Part shown: positions 1 through 10,563 of the stretch, piece after piece
Layout: each line of letters opens with the position of its first letter
Position numbering within the stretch: position 1 is the stretch's first letter
DNA from: Streptomyces rubrogriseus
GTDB lineage: Bacteria > Actinomycetota > Actinomycetes > Streptomycetales > Streptomycetaceae
Length of the DNA: 64,000 bases
Assembly: GCF_027947575.1 (NCBI RefSeq)
Contig: NZ_CP116256.1
Location: 7,874,001-7,938,000 of the forward strand
Direction: 5' to 3'
Translations under genes and position numbers: made by a program
Notes under the pieces: generated by a model
Told to the model about the DNA's origin: nothing
Databases searched by the model: none
The model's input: the letters and a program-made list of their open reading frames with translations, nothing else

Positions 1-29
1 GATTCCTGGGCGCCCTGAAGAATTGCCAT
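1..29 (-). CDS. scr2: DUF397 protein, N-terminal fragment (Scr2-like)
   Basis: Only the first nine codons and part of the tenth are inside the window; they read MAILQGAQES. That opening is typical of DUF397 proteins, which commonly start MAI-Q-x-A/T. A GGAG ribosome binding site lies five bases before the ATG. The gene sits directly downstream of the XRE regulator on the same strand, which is the standard XRE-DUF397 pair layout. In S. coelicolor the corresponding pair is Scr1-Scr2, reported as an activator of antibiotic production. The small protein is thought to act with its XRE partner; its biochemical activity is unknown. The identity rests on the start peptide and context. Confidence 0.6.
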
Positions 30-203
30 GTCTGCTCCGATGGCGAGTCGCGAGTGTGGTTTACGCCAATGACGTTTGATCTTTGGCGTGATCGACGCTA
101 CTCGCTGGCCATCCCGTACGGAGCAGCCATTCACTCGTCCGGATGGCATATTCCAGGCGAGTCTTCCAGTACATCGCGGCAGGGGTGTAACATGCCGCAC
201 CGC

Positions 204-1061
204 TCAGCGTGCGTACTCCTTCGCCACGTCCTCGATGCGCTGCCGCGACTGCTCCACGTTCAGGGCCTGGGCCCGCAGGTGCTCGTACATCACCGTGTAC
301 TTCTGCACGTCCGGCGCCTTCTCCAGGTACAGGTCGCTGGTCACGCCCTCGATGTACACCACGCTGGAGTCGGCCGTGTCGGCGAACTCCAGGATGGAGT
401 ACTGGCCGTTGATGCCGGGGTGCGCCCCGACGTCGAAGGGCAGCACCTGCACGGTGATGTGCGGCAGCTGCGACATCTCGGCGACGTGCTCCAGCTGCTC
501 CCGCATCACCTGCCTGCTGCCCACCACCCGGCGCAGGCTGGCCTCGTCGAGGACCACCCACAGCCGCAGCGGGTTGTGGCCGGCGGAGATGCGCTCCTGC
601 CGCCGTATGCGGACCTGCACCCGTTTCTCCACGTCGGCGACGGACGTCTCGGGCAACGCGCCCTGGATGAGGGCCTCGGCATAGGGCCGGGTCTGCAACA
701 GGCCGGTGATGATCTGGGGTTCGTAGGTCCGCAGCGACTCCGCGTCGGTCTCCAGGCCGATGTAGACGCTGTACGGGATGTCCCCGAAGGCGTGCCACCA
801 GCCCTGCTGACGCGAGTCCTTCGCCATCTGCATCAGCGAGTCGACGATCCGCTGGTCCTCGACCTCGTAGACCCCGCACAGGTCGCGGACGTCCCGCTGG
901 CTGATGCTGCGCCGGCCGTTCTCCAGGCGGCTGATCTTCGACTGGGAGACCAGCAGCCGCTCGGCGACCTCCTCGGCCGTCATGCCCTTGAGCTCACGGA
1001 GCCGGCGCAGCTCCTGGCCCAGCCGACGCCGCCTTACGGTGGGATTGACACTCGACGCCAC
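204..1061 (-). CDS. scr1: XRE-family regulator with DUF5753 domain (Scr1-like)
   Basis: The N-terminal half-dozen tens of residues form an HTH_3 fold: RRLRELKGMTAEEVAERL, then the recognition segment LLVSQSKISRLENGRRS. The rest is the DUF5753 domain with its characteristic WWHAF, YEPQIITGLLQT and VLPFDVGAHPG segments. I chose the GTG at 1061 (285 aa, the usual family length) because a GGAGG lies about nine bases upstream; ATG 1091 and GTG 1100 are in frame but have no convincing ribosome binding site. The DUF397 partner follows 170 bases downstream on the same strand. Synteny and sequence point to S. coelicolor Scr1 (SCO4441), a positive regulator of antibiotic production. Confidence 0.88.
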   Translation of the reverse strand: MASSVNPTVRRRRLGQELRRLRELKGMTAEEVAERLLVSQSKISRLENGRRSISQRDVRDLCGVYEVEDQRIVDSLMQMAKDSRQQGWWHAFGDIPYSVYIGLETDAESLRTYEPQIITGLLQTRPYAEALIQGALPETSVADVEKRVQVRIRRQERISAGHNPLRLWVVLDEASLRRVVGSRQVMREQLEHVAEMSQLPHITVQVLPFDVGAHPGINGQYSILEFADTADSSVVYIEGVTSDLYLEKAPDVQKYTVMYEHLRAQALNVEQSRQRIEDVAKEYAR

Positions 1062-1108
1062 GGGACGTGCACCTCCGGCTGCGTGACTCATACTTGCCAC
1101 TTTGTGTA

Positions 1109-1124
1109 TCTGCTGCTGAGCAGA
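1109..1124. promoter_or_regulatory. 16-bp palindrome upstream of scr1
   Basis: TCTGCT-gctg-AGCAGA is a perfect 6-bp inverted repeat with a 4-base spacer, lying 48 bases before the preferred scr1 start. Its position suits an operator for autoregulation or for another regulator. No -10/-35 pair was clear enough to call, so the function is inference. Confidence 0.3.
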
Positions 1125-1209
1125 CTGCCACCAAGGTGCTTTCTACCGCTGGGAAACGGTCGATATGCGCCGCGTACACGCCAGTTCGGGGCGCCACCCC
1201 GGCATGCGG

Positions 1210-1282
1210 CCGCGCGGGGTGGCGGAACCTTTCCGCGGTCCGGGTGGGCCGGACGTGCGGTCGGTTCCGCCACCCCGCGCGG
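1210..1282. terminator. Long perfect inverted repeat between scr1 and the GPP34 gene
   Basis: Two 19-base arms (1210-1228 and 1264-1282) are exact reverse complements, separated by 35 bases that themselves form a GC-rich inner hairpin. It lies downstream of the GPP34 stop codon at 1381 and upstream of scr1, both on the minus strand, so it can terminate GPP34 transcription and insulate scr1. It lacks a U-tract, as is usual in Streptomyces. With a G/T-rich low-complexity stretch at 1305-1380 it accounts for the gene-free interval 1062-1380. Confidence 0.65.
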
Positions 1283-1380
1283 ACCTGCGGCTCCCGTGAC
1301 CGGGCTTGGGGACTGGCGGTGCGGCGGTGCTGTGGTGCGGTCGTGCGGGTGCTGCGGTGCTGTGCGGTGCGCCCGTCGGG

Positions 1381-2139
1381 CTAGTGGACCGCCGCCCGCG
1401 CCATGGATCCGTGGCGCGGTTGCGCCGGAACGCCGCGGGCGGGTTCCGGGGCGGGCCTGGCCCCCGGTCCCGGGGCCTGGCGGCCGGCCGGGGCCGGGCT
1501 GCGGCGTGGCTGTGCCGCAGCGCCGTTCTGGACGTCCATCACCGCGTGCGCCACCAGACCGCCCATGGGGTCGTGCCTGATGAGGTCCCGCAGCCGGGAC
1601 CGCGACGAGCGTCCTTCGTTGCCCGGGTAGAGGTGCTTGCCGAGTCCGACCGCGTGGGCCAGCGCGGCGAGCGCCGCGGTCCGCGGGTCCGGCGGAACGC
1701 CGGTGCGGATCGCCGAGTCCAGCCGGGCCTTGATCTCCCTGCTGATCGCCGTGTCCGTCGCCTGGTAGCGAGTCGTCGGCAACACCCCGCACATCTGGCC
1801 CTCCACGGCATGCACCATGCCGCATCGCTCCAGATGCGAGAGATAGGTCTGGCGCAGCCCCAGGCGGGGTCCGCCAATCCAGTTGACCGCCCGTACCGGA
1901 GCGCCACGCCTTCGCAGCAACTCCAACGCGCAGTCCAGTGTTGGATCTCCTGTCGGCCGTGGGGCCACCACGGCGATACGATCCCCGTCTGGGGCTATCC
2001 GTCCGGCCAGCGCCAGCTCCACCAGCTGTGCTCCGGCCAGACCGAGGTCGAGCGACTGCGGCTGTGCGGTGGTACCCGTGGTCGGGTCCAACGCCAGCAG
2101 CAGAAGCTCCTCCGGAAGTGTTCTGCGGCTCCTGCCCAT
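1381..2139 (-). CDS. GPP34 family (Golgi phosphoprotein 3-like) protein
   Basis: The 252-residue product has the all-helical GPP34/GOLPH3 pattern: an opening LPEELLLLALDPTTG, then LAGAQLVELALAGRI and a C-terminal LAALAHAVGLGKHLYPG. Eukaryotic members bind phosphatidylinositol-4-phosphate at membranes; the many Streptomyces paralogues are of unknown role. About the last 45 residues form a Pro/Ala/Arg-rich tail with no clear fold. The ATG at 2139 is supported by GGGGAGG five bases upstream. The gene is transcribed away from the carboxypeptidase gene and toward scr1. Confidence 0.8.
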   Translation of the reverse strand: MGRSRRTLPEELLLLALDPTTGTTAQPQSLDLGLAGAQLVELALAGRIAPDGDRIAVVAPRPTGDPTLDCALELLRRRGAPVRAVNWIGGPRLGLRQTYLSHLERCGMVHAVEGQMCGVLPTTRYQATDTAISREIKARLDSAIRTGVPPDPRTAALAALAHAVGLGKHLYPGNEGRSSRSRLRDLIRHDPMGGLVAHAVMDVQNGAAAQPRRSPAPAGRQAPGPGARPAPEPARGVPAQPRHGSMARAAVH

Positions 2140-2216
2140 CCATGCCTCCCCGCGTGGATGACAGACAGGGTGACCCCTCTCACATTGGTCTGTCGAGGGT
2201 GCGTGACCGCTTCGTA

Positions 2217-2262
2217 GTGGAACCAGTAGGTATGTCGTTCTCGTCTTCCGCGTGGGTTCCAC
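2217..2262. promoter_or_regulatory. Inverted repeat GTGGAACC...GGTTCCAC in a divergent promoter region
   Basis: Two perfect 8-base arms at 2217-2224 and 2255-2262, with centres 38 bases apart, lie between the divergent GPP34 and carboxypeptidase genes. The spacing suits binding of a dimeric regulator on nearby helical turns. Function is inferred from position only. Confidence 0.3.
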
Positions 2263-2343
2263 CCGTACACAGGACACTGGTAAATGGTTTCGGTACGGGT
2301 TCGGCAGCGCGCACAGGACGTGCGGCGCATGGAGGAGGCATCG

Positions 2344-4896
<2,553 letters not shown>

Positions 4897-4937
4897 CGGC
4901 CGGCCCGTCCGGGCCGCGGCCACGCCCCGCGCTCCCC

Positions 4938-4965
4938 GCCCCCGCGGTCACCCGGCCGCGGGGGC
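4938..4965 (+). terminator. Hairpin terminator after the carboxypeptidase gene
   Basis: A 10-bp GC stem (GCCCCCGCGG with CCGCGGGGGC) and an 8-base loop lie 42 bases past the stop codon. Confidence 0.7.
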
Positions 4966-5104
4966 GTTCGCGTCCCCGGAGGTGCCGAAAGGGAGGAGGC
5001 AGCGGTGCGGCGGCGCGTGCTAGCGTCGCCAAACGGGGCAGTCGCCGGTCGCGGGAACGGGACACGGCCCAAAGAAGAAGACGGGACACGGGGAGTGCCT
5101 TCAG

Positions 5105-6982
5105 GTGGCCACTGCGGAGCCGACACGCGCCGACGACGCCGATCCGGGTTCGGGAGCCGACCCGCGACCACGCGTACCCGCGCCCCGCAGGGACGACGGT
5201 GAGTCCCGGACTGCCGGGCGGCGGCCGCCCGCCGAGCCGGAAGCGCCCTCGGCGGTGAACGCCGCCTTCCTGGCCCTGCGCGAGCGCATGCTGCGCCATC
5301 CGGTGCTGTCCGTGACCGCCCTGGCCGGGGTGCTCCACATAGCGTGGTTCTTCACCTTCGCGAACAGTGGCGGCGACCTGGCGGCGCAGGACGCGTGGGC
5401 CGAGTTCGTCGGCCGGCACCCGGCCTCGGCGTACAACCTCGCCTGGTACGGCGGCATGCACCCGGTGTCGTACAGCGTGATCTCGCCGTACCTGATGTCG
5501 GTGCTCGGCGTGCGCACCACGATGATGATCGCGGGCACGGTGTCGGCCGGGCTGCTGACGATGGTCCTGATCCGCAGCCGGGTGGTCCGCAATCCGCTGT
5601 GGGCCTCGCTGGCGGGGCTCTTCGCGCTGCTGGGCAACGCGGTGTCGGGGCGGGTGACGTTCGGGCTCGGCATGATGTTCGGACTCGGCGCGGTCGCCGC
5701 GGTGTTCTGCTGGCCCCACCGGTGGCGGCACGAGCGCTGGGCCAAGGGGCTGTGCGCGGCGCCGCTGGCCGCGCTGTCCACGATGGCCTCGCCGGTCTCG
5801 GGGCTGTTCGTGGGCCTGGTGGCGGTCGCCCTGTTCCTGCAGAAGCGCCGCCCGGGGGCCTGGGCGCTGGGCGTGGCCCCGAGCGTGGTCGTCGCGCTGT
5901 CGGCGGTGCTGTTCCCCTTCTCCGGCACGCAGCCGATGGGGTTCGGCTCAACGGTGCTGCCGATCGTGTACTCGGGCCTGATCTACTGGCTGGTGCCGAG
6001 CACCTGGAAGACGGTGCGGATCACGACGGCGGTCTACGGCCTGTCCGTGCTGCTGGTCTGGCTGATCAGCTCGCAGATCGGCTCCAACATCACGCGCCTG
6101 CCGATGCTCTTCGCCGGGGTGGCGCTGGTCGCGGCGCTGCCGTTCACGGTGGTGAAGTCGCGCAAGTGGTACGCGCTGGTGGTCTCGATCGTCGGCTTCG
6201 TGGTCTGGATCGGCTTCAAGTCGGCCGACGACGCCGTCCACACCCAGCCCGCCGCCTCCTGGGCGCGCGAGCTGGCGCCGCTCGTCAACGAGCTCCAGGA
6301 GGTCGGCGCGGGGCGGGGCCGGGTGGAGGCCGTGCCGGCCCGCTCCCACCGGGAGGCGTCGGCGCTGGCGCCGTACGTGAACCTGGCCCGCGGCTGGACC
6401 CGCCAGGCCGACATGGAGCGCAACCCGCTCTTCTACGACGACACGCTCAACTCGGCGAACTACCACGAGTGGCTGAAGCGCTGGGCGGTGCACTACGTGG
6501 TGCTGCCCAAGGGCGAGCCGGACGGCGACGGCGGCAAGCGCGAGCGGGAGCTGCTGCAGCGGGGCCTGCCGTACCTGAAGCAGATCTGGGGCGACGCCAA
6601 CTGGCAGCTGTTCCAGGTGCTCGACCCGACGCCGCTGGCCGAACCCGACGCCGTCGTCCAGCGGGCCGAGCAGGACGAGTGGACCATCGACGTGAAGGAG
6701 CCCGGCCGCATCCTGATCCGGATGCCGTACTCGCCGTGGCTGAGCCTCGTCGACGAGGAGGGCAACAAGCTCGAGCCGCCCCGGGAGACGGAGGCCTCCA
6801 AGGACGCCCCCGACGGCACGCCGAAGACGTACGACAACGTCAACGGCTGTCTGACGGAGACCGAGGAGACCGCCGACGGCGACGTGTGGACGACGCTCGT
6901 CGCGCCCGAGGCGGGCACGTACCGGCTGTCGGCGCCGTACGGCCTGAAGCGGGGCACGCCGTGCCCGGACGAGCTGAAGTAG
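5105..6982 (+). CDS. Polytopic integral membrane protein, family not recognised
   Basis: The 625-residue product starts with a hydrophilic, proline-rich tail of about 55 residues. About ten or eleven hydrophobic membrane segments follow between residues 65 and 390. The C-terminal 230 residues are soluble and probably extracytoplasmic. The many short loops, a conserved-looking YGGMHPVSYSVISPYL segment after the first membrane helix, and a large soluble C-terminus resemble GT-C glycosyltransferase architecture, but I see no decisive motif and this is only a suggestion. The GTG start has GGGGAG nine bases upstream. It follows the carboxypeptidase on the same strand after a terminator, so it is probably a separate unit. 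Confidence 0.75.
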   Translation: MATAEPTRADDADPGSGADPRPRVPAPRRDDGESRTAGRRPPAEPEAPSAVNAAFLALRERMLRHPVLSVTALAGVLHIAWFFTFANSGGDLAAQDAWAEFVGRHPASAYNLAWYGGMHPVSYSVISPYLMSVLGVRTTMMIAGTVSAGLLTMVLIRSRVVRNPLWASLAGLFALLGNAVSGRVTFGLGMMFGLGAVAAVFCWPHRWRHERWAKGLCAAPLAALSTMASPVSGLFVGLVAVALFLQKRRPGAWALGVAPSVVVALSAVLFPFSGTQPMGFGSTVLPIVYSGLIYWLVPSTWKTVRITTAVYGLSVLLVWLISSQIGSNITRLPMLFAGVALVAALPFTVVKSRKWYALVVSIVGFVVWIGFKSADDAVHTQPAASWARELAPLVNELQEVGAGRGRVEAVPARSHREASALAPYVNLARGWTRQADMERNPLFYDDTLNSANYHEWLKRWAVHYVVLPKGEPDGDGGKRERELLQRGLPYLKQIWGDANWQLFQVLDPTPLAEPDAVVQRAEQDEWTIDVKEPGRILIRMPYSPWLSLVDEEGNKLEPPRETEASKDAPDGTPKTYDNVNGCLTETEETADGDVWTTLVAPEAGTYRLSAPYGLKRGTPCPDELK

Positions 6983-7217
6983 CGGACCGGACGGCCGGCC
7001 CCGGGCACCGGACACCCCCACTGACGTTCATGTAGGTGAACACAGGTCAGCAAGTCGAACCTTTTTACTCCCTCTTGACCTTCCGCTTCCTTGTCGTGCC
7101 CGCGTCGTCGCACCCACGATGAGCGGGCACTTCGCGGCCTGCCACGCCCCTACCCCGCTCGTGCGAAGTGCCAACCAGCTGAGCGGAGTTCACAAGGCGG
7201 ACCCCGGAAGGGGGCAC

Positions 7218-8801
7218 ATGAACGGTCTCGACTGGTCCGTGCTCATCGGCTACTTCGCCGTCATGGTGGCGATCGGTGTCTGGTCGCACAAACGCGTCGA
7301 CGACGTCAGCGACTTCTTCACGGCCGGCGGCAAGATGCCGTGGTGGCTGTCCGGCATCTCGCACCACATGTCGGGCTACAGCGCGGTGATGTTCACCGGC
7401 TACGCCGGCATCGCCTACACCTACGGCGTCACGTCCTTCGTGACGTGGTCGTTCCCCATCGCACTCGGCGTCGCGATCGGCTCCAAGCTGTTCGCGCCGC
7501 GCATCAACCGGCTGCGCTCCCGGCTGCACGTGGCCTCGCCGCTGGAGTACCTGAAGAACCGGTACAACCTGCCCACCCAGCAGGCGCTGGCCTGGTCCGG
7601 CATGCTGCTGAAGATCGTGGACGTGGCCGCGAAGTGGGCGGCCATCGCCACGCTCCTGTCGGTCTTCACCGGCATCACGCTCAACCAGGGCATCCTGATC
7701 ACCGGCGTCATCACGGGCATCTACTGCACGATCGGCGGTCTGTGGGCGGACGCGCTGACGGAGCTGGGGCAGTTCATCATCCAGCTGCTGGCCGGGGTCG
7801 CGATGTTCGTGGCCGTCGTCATGAAGCTCGGCGACCACGGCGGCTTCTTCGGCGTCTGGGACGAGCCCGCCCTCCAGGGCCACGGGAAACCGCTGGTCGG
7901 CCCGTACGGGACGGTGTTCCTGCTGGCCTTCCTCTTCATCAAGCTCTTCGAGTACAACGGCGGCATGCTCAACCAGGCCCAGCGCTACATGGCCACGGCC
8001 AACGCCCGCGAGGCCACGCGGGGGGCGCGGCTGTCGGCGGTGCTGTGGCTGGTCTGGCCGCTGGTGCTGTTCTTCCCGATGTGGATGTCACCGCTGCTGG
8101 TGGAGTCGCAGAAGGCGGACGGTTCCGACTCCTACGCCCTGATGACCGAGCAACTGCTGCCGCACGGGCTGCTCGGCCTGGTCATCGTCGGCTTCTTCTC
8201 GCACACCATGGCCATGTGCTCCTCGGACGCGAACGCCATCGCGGCCGTGTTCACCCGTGACGTGGCGCCGGTGCTGTCGAAGCGGGCGCGCGGCTGGGGG
8301 CAGCGGTCCGGGCTGCTGGCGGCCCGGCTGACGACGGTGATCTTCCTCGGTCTTTCGATGGCTGTGGCGACGCAGGTCGACTCGCCGACGTTCAAGGACA
8401 TCATCACCGTCGTGATCAAGTGGGTCGCCGGGCTGATGGGCCCGATCGCGATCCCGATGATGCTCGGTCTGCTGCGGCCCTTCCGCCGCTCGGGCCCGAC
8501 GGCGGCGCTCACCAGCTGGGGCCTGGGCCTGGTGGCGTTCTGGCTGGTCAACTACCCGATCAACTGGAGCGTGGACGGCGGGGTGCCCCTGGAGTACCAG
8601 GTCTCCGTCCCGCTGGCGGTCTCGCTGGTCCTGTACATCGCGATCGGCTACCTGAAACCGGAGGACACCCCGGAGCGGCTGGCGATCATCGAGCGCGTCA
8701 ACACGGACGGGGACGGCGACTCCGCCGGCGCGGCGGCCGCGATCCCGACGCCCGCGGGCGGGGCGGACGACGCGGTGGGCCGCAGCCGGGTGGGCGACTA
8801 G
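7218..8801 (+). CDS. Sodium:solute symporter family transporter
   Basis: The product has about 527 residues and 13 hydrophobic segments. It begins LDWSVLIGYFAVMVAIGVW and carries the family signatures DFFTAGGKMPWWLSGIS and FTGYAGIAYTYG. It should import a small solute driven by sodium; sugars, acids and nucleosides are all possible substrates in this family and the sequence does not decide. The ATG at 7218 is preceded by GGAAGGGGG. The 33 extra codons possible from ATG 7119 have no ribosome binding site and no similarity to family N-termini. Confidence 0.88.
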   Translation: MNGLDWSVLIGYFAVMVAIGVWSHKRVDDVSDFFTAGGKMPWWLSGISHHMSGYSAVMFTGYAGIAYTYGVTSFVTWSFPIALGVAIGSKLFAPRINRLRSRLHVASPLEYLKNRYNLPTQQALAWSGMLLKIVDVAAKWAAIATLLSVFTGITLNQGILITGVITGIYCTIGGLWADALTELGQFIIQLLAGVAMFVAVVMKLGDHGGFFGVWDEPALQGHGKPLVGPYGTVFLLAFLFIKLFEYNGGMLNQAQRYMATANAREATRGARLSAVLWLVWPLVLFFPMWMSPLLVESQKADGSDSYALMTEQLLPHGLLGLVIVGFFSHTMAMCSSDANAIAAVFTRDVAPVLSKRARGWGQRSGLLAARLTTVIFLGLSMAVATQVDSPTFKDIITVVIKWVAGLMGPIAIPMMLGLLRPFRRSGPTAALTSWGLGLVAFWLVNYPINWSVDGGVPLEYQVSVPLAVSLVLYIAIGYLKPEDTPERLAIIERVNTDGDGDSAGAAAAIPTPAGGADDAVGRSRVGD

Positions 8802-8824
8802 GGGCTGTCAGAAGAAGGCCGCTC

Positions 8825-8855
8825 GGCCGGTGACCGCGGGTCGTGGTCACCGGCC
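8825..8855. terminator. Bidirectional terminator between symporter and VOC genes
   Basis: An 11-bp perfect stem, GGCCGGTGACC with GGTCACCGGCC, and a 9-base loop lie between the convergent stop codons at 8801 and 8863. Confidence 0.75.
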
Positions 8856-8862
8856 GGCCGGT

Positions 8863-9273
8863 TCAGCGCAGTTCCTGGATGCGGATCTGGTTGCCGGCCG
8901 GGTCCCGGAAGGCGCAGTCCCGGATGCCGTACGGCTGCTCGGTCGGCTCCTGGACGATCTCGGTGTTCCCGGCGCGCACCTTCTCGAAGGTGCCGTCGAG
9001 GTCCTCGGTGGCCAGGAGGATCCACCCGTAGGTGCCCTTGGCCATCATCTCGGCGATGGTGCGGCGCTCGCCGTCGGTGATGCCGGGGTCCACGGCGGGC
9101 GGCGACAGGAGCAGCGAGACGTCCGGCTGGTCGGCCGGTCCGACCGTGATCCAGCGCATCTTGCCGTTCCCGACGTCCTTGCGGACCTCGAAGCCGAGGA
9201 CGTCCCGGTAGAAGGCCAGGGACGCGTCCGGGTCGTCGTGCGGAAGGACGGTGGTGTGAATGCTGATGTCCAT
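8863..9273 (-). CDS. VOC superfamily (glyoxalase/dioxygenase fold) protein
   Basis: A single-domain VOC protein of about 136 residues with the repeated beta-alpha-beta-beta-beta pattern. Segments include LPHDDPDASLAFYRDVLGFEVRKD in the first half and VQEPTEQPYGIRDCAFRDPAGNQIRIQE at the end, typical of members annotated as glyoxalases or bleomycin-resistance-like proteins. Its metal and substrate cannot be read from sequence alone. Start: ATG 9273, with GTG 9282 possible; neither has a strong ribosome binding site. Confidence 0.85.
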   Translation of the reverse strand: MDISIHTTVLPHDDPDASLAFYRDVLGFEVRKDVGNGKMRWITVGPADQPDVSLLLSPPAVDPGITDGERRTIAEMMAKGTYGWILLATEDLDGTFEKVRAGNTEIVQEPTEQPYGIRDCAFRDPAGNQIRIQELR

Positions 9274-9336
9274 GGCTGCCACGCTAGCCGGGGCGCACGG
9301 ACCACCGCTTCTCGAAACGTGACTGTTCCGCCGGGG

Positions 9337-10458
9337 CTACGCCCGTGGGTACCGCGTCAGCCAGCCCGGGGAGGAACCCGCCGGGCCGTGGAGCGCGGGG
9401 CCCTGGGTCATCTCCATGGCGAAGTCGTCGGCCAGTTCCAGGACGGTGGGCCGGCCCTCCAGTTCGGCCAGCCAGGCCGGGGGCAGCGCCGTCTCGCCGT
9501 GCAGCGCGCCGAGCAGGCCGCCGGTCAGGGCGCCGGCCGCCGCCGAGGCGCCGTCGTGGTTCACGGCGAGCCGCAGCCCGTGCCGTACGTCCTCGCCGAC
9601 GAGGGCGCAGTACACGGCGGCGGCGACCAGGCCCTCCGCCGTGCCCGTGCCCGCGCCGATCAGCTCGGTCACCCGGGCCGGGCTCGGCAGCCCTTGCCGT
9701 ACCGCGCCCAGCGCGTGCTGCAGGGCGTCCGTCACGGGCTCGTGCCCCGGCCGGGCGACGAGCAGCGCCAGGGCCCGCTGCACGGCGGCGTCCAGGCTCT
9801 CGCCGCGGGCCAGCCCGTGCACGATCACGGCGTACGCGCCCGCCGCCAGGTAGCCGGTGGGGTGGCCGTGGGTCTGCGCCGCGCACTCCACGGCGAGCTG
9901 GGCGACCAACTGCGGCTCCCAGCCGACCAGGAGCCCGAACGGCGCCGAGCGGGCGGCGGCCTCGGGGCCGCGCTCGCCGGGGTTCTTGGGCGCCTCGGGG
10001 GTGCCCATCGTCTCGTCGCCGAGACCGAGCAGCAGCGCGCGCGGGGCGCCCCGGCGGACGTACAGCCACTCCTCGTGGGCCAGCCAGCCGTCGTCCTTGC
10101 GCCGCAGGTCGGGCCCCCAGTCGCGCTGGGTGGCGGCCCAGCGCCGGTAGGCCCGGTGCAGGTCGGTCGGCGGATGCCAGGCGCCGGTGTCGCGCCGCAC
10201 CTGGGCGCGGATCAGCCCGTCGACCGAGAACAGGGTGAGCTGGGTGAGGTGGGTGACGGCACCGCGCCGGCCGTGGGCGGCGGCCAGGTCGGCCAGCCCT
10301 TCGGGGCCGTGGGCCGCCCGGATCGCCTCGAGGGCGAGCGGGTCGACGGGCGAGCCGAGGGCGTCCCCGACGGCCACGCCGAGCAGCGTCCCGCGCACCC
10401 GGCTGCGGAAGTCCTGCTGCTCGGCACGCCCCCAGACGGCGCCGGCTGTCCCGCCCAC
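9337..10458 (-). CDS. ADP-ribosylglycohydrolase-fold protein with metal-site residues replaced
   Basis: The fold is clear: RGTLLGVAVGDALGSPVD at the N-terminus, TQLTLFSVDGLIRA, HGHPTGYLAAGAYA in the middle, and LRLAVNHDGASAAAG plus ALTGGLLGALHG near the end. Active members hydrolyse ADP-ribosyl-protein or related bonds with a two-magnesium centre held by a T-D-D and a D-x-D motif. Here T-D-D-T-Q reads T-H-L-T-Q, and the usual G-D-S-D-S/T reads G-A-S-A-A. The metal ligands therefore seem lost, and the protein may be a binding pseudoenzyme. The GTG start at 10458 lies downstream of a gene-free gap holding a CGTACGTACG palindrome. Confidence 0.85.
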   Translation of the reverse strand: MGGTAGAVWGRAEQQDFRSRVRGTLLGVAVGDALGSPVDPLALEAIRAAHGPEGLADLAAAHGRRGAVTHLTQLTLFSVDGLIRAQVRRDTGAWHPPTDLHRAYRRWAATQRDWGPDLRRKDDGWLAHEEWLYVRRGAPRALLLGLGDETMGTPEAPKNPGERGPEAAARSAPFGLLVGWEPQLVAQLAVECAAQTHGHPTGYLAAGAYAVIVHGLARGESLDAAVQRALALLVARPGHEPVTDALQHALGAVRQGLPSPARVTELIGAGTGTAEGLVAAAVYCALVGEDVRHGLRLAVNHDGASAAAGALTGGLLGALHGETALPPAWLAELEGRPTVLELADDFAMEMTQGPALHGPAGSSPGWLTRYPRA

Positions 10459-10493
10459 CCGGACCTCCCCTCGGCACTGTCCACACCACTGTC

Positions 10494-10506
10494 CGTACGT
10501 ACGACG
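10494..10506. promoter_or_regulatory. CGTACGTACGACG motif upstream of the ADP-ribosylglycohydrolase-like gene
   Basis: The first ten bases are a perfect palindrome of the kind often bound by TetR-type repressors. It sits 36 bases upstream of the start codon at 10458, within promoter distance. The same 13 bases recur at 21151-21163 just before the afsS promoter. Confidence 0.35.
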
Positions 10507-10563
10507 TCCAGCACTGTATGCGAACAGAAGTGGTCGGTCAGGGCCGGAACGGTGTGGAAACGT

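Noticed and set aside
7025..7041. GTTCA-tgtagg-TGAAC, considered as a PHO box
   Set aside because: Only one unit resembles GTTCACC; the second 11-bp repeat required for PhoP binding is absent.
8799..8855. CTAGGGGCTGTCAGA after the symporter gene resembling the left end of the MITE
   Set aside because: Only ten or so bases match and there is no matching right end; the following hairpin is an ordinary convergent terminator.
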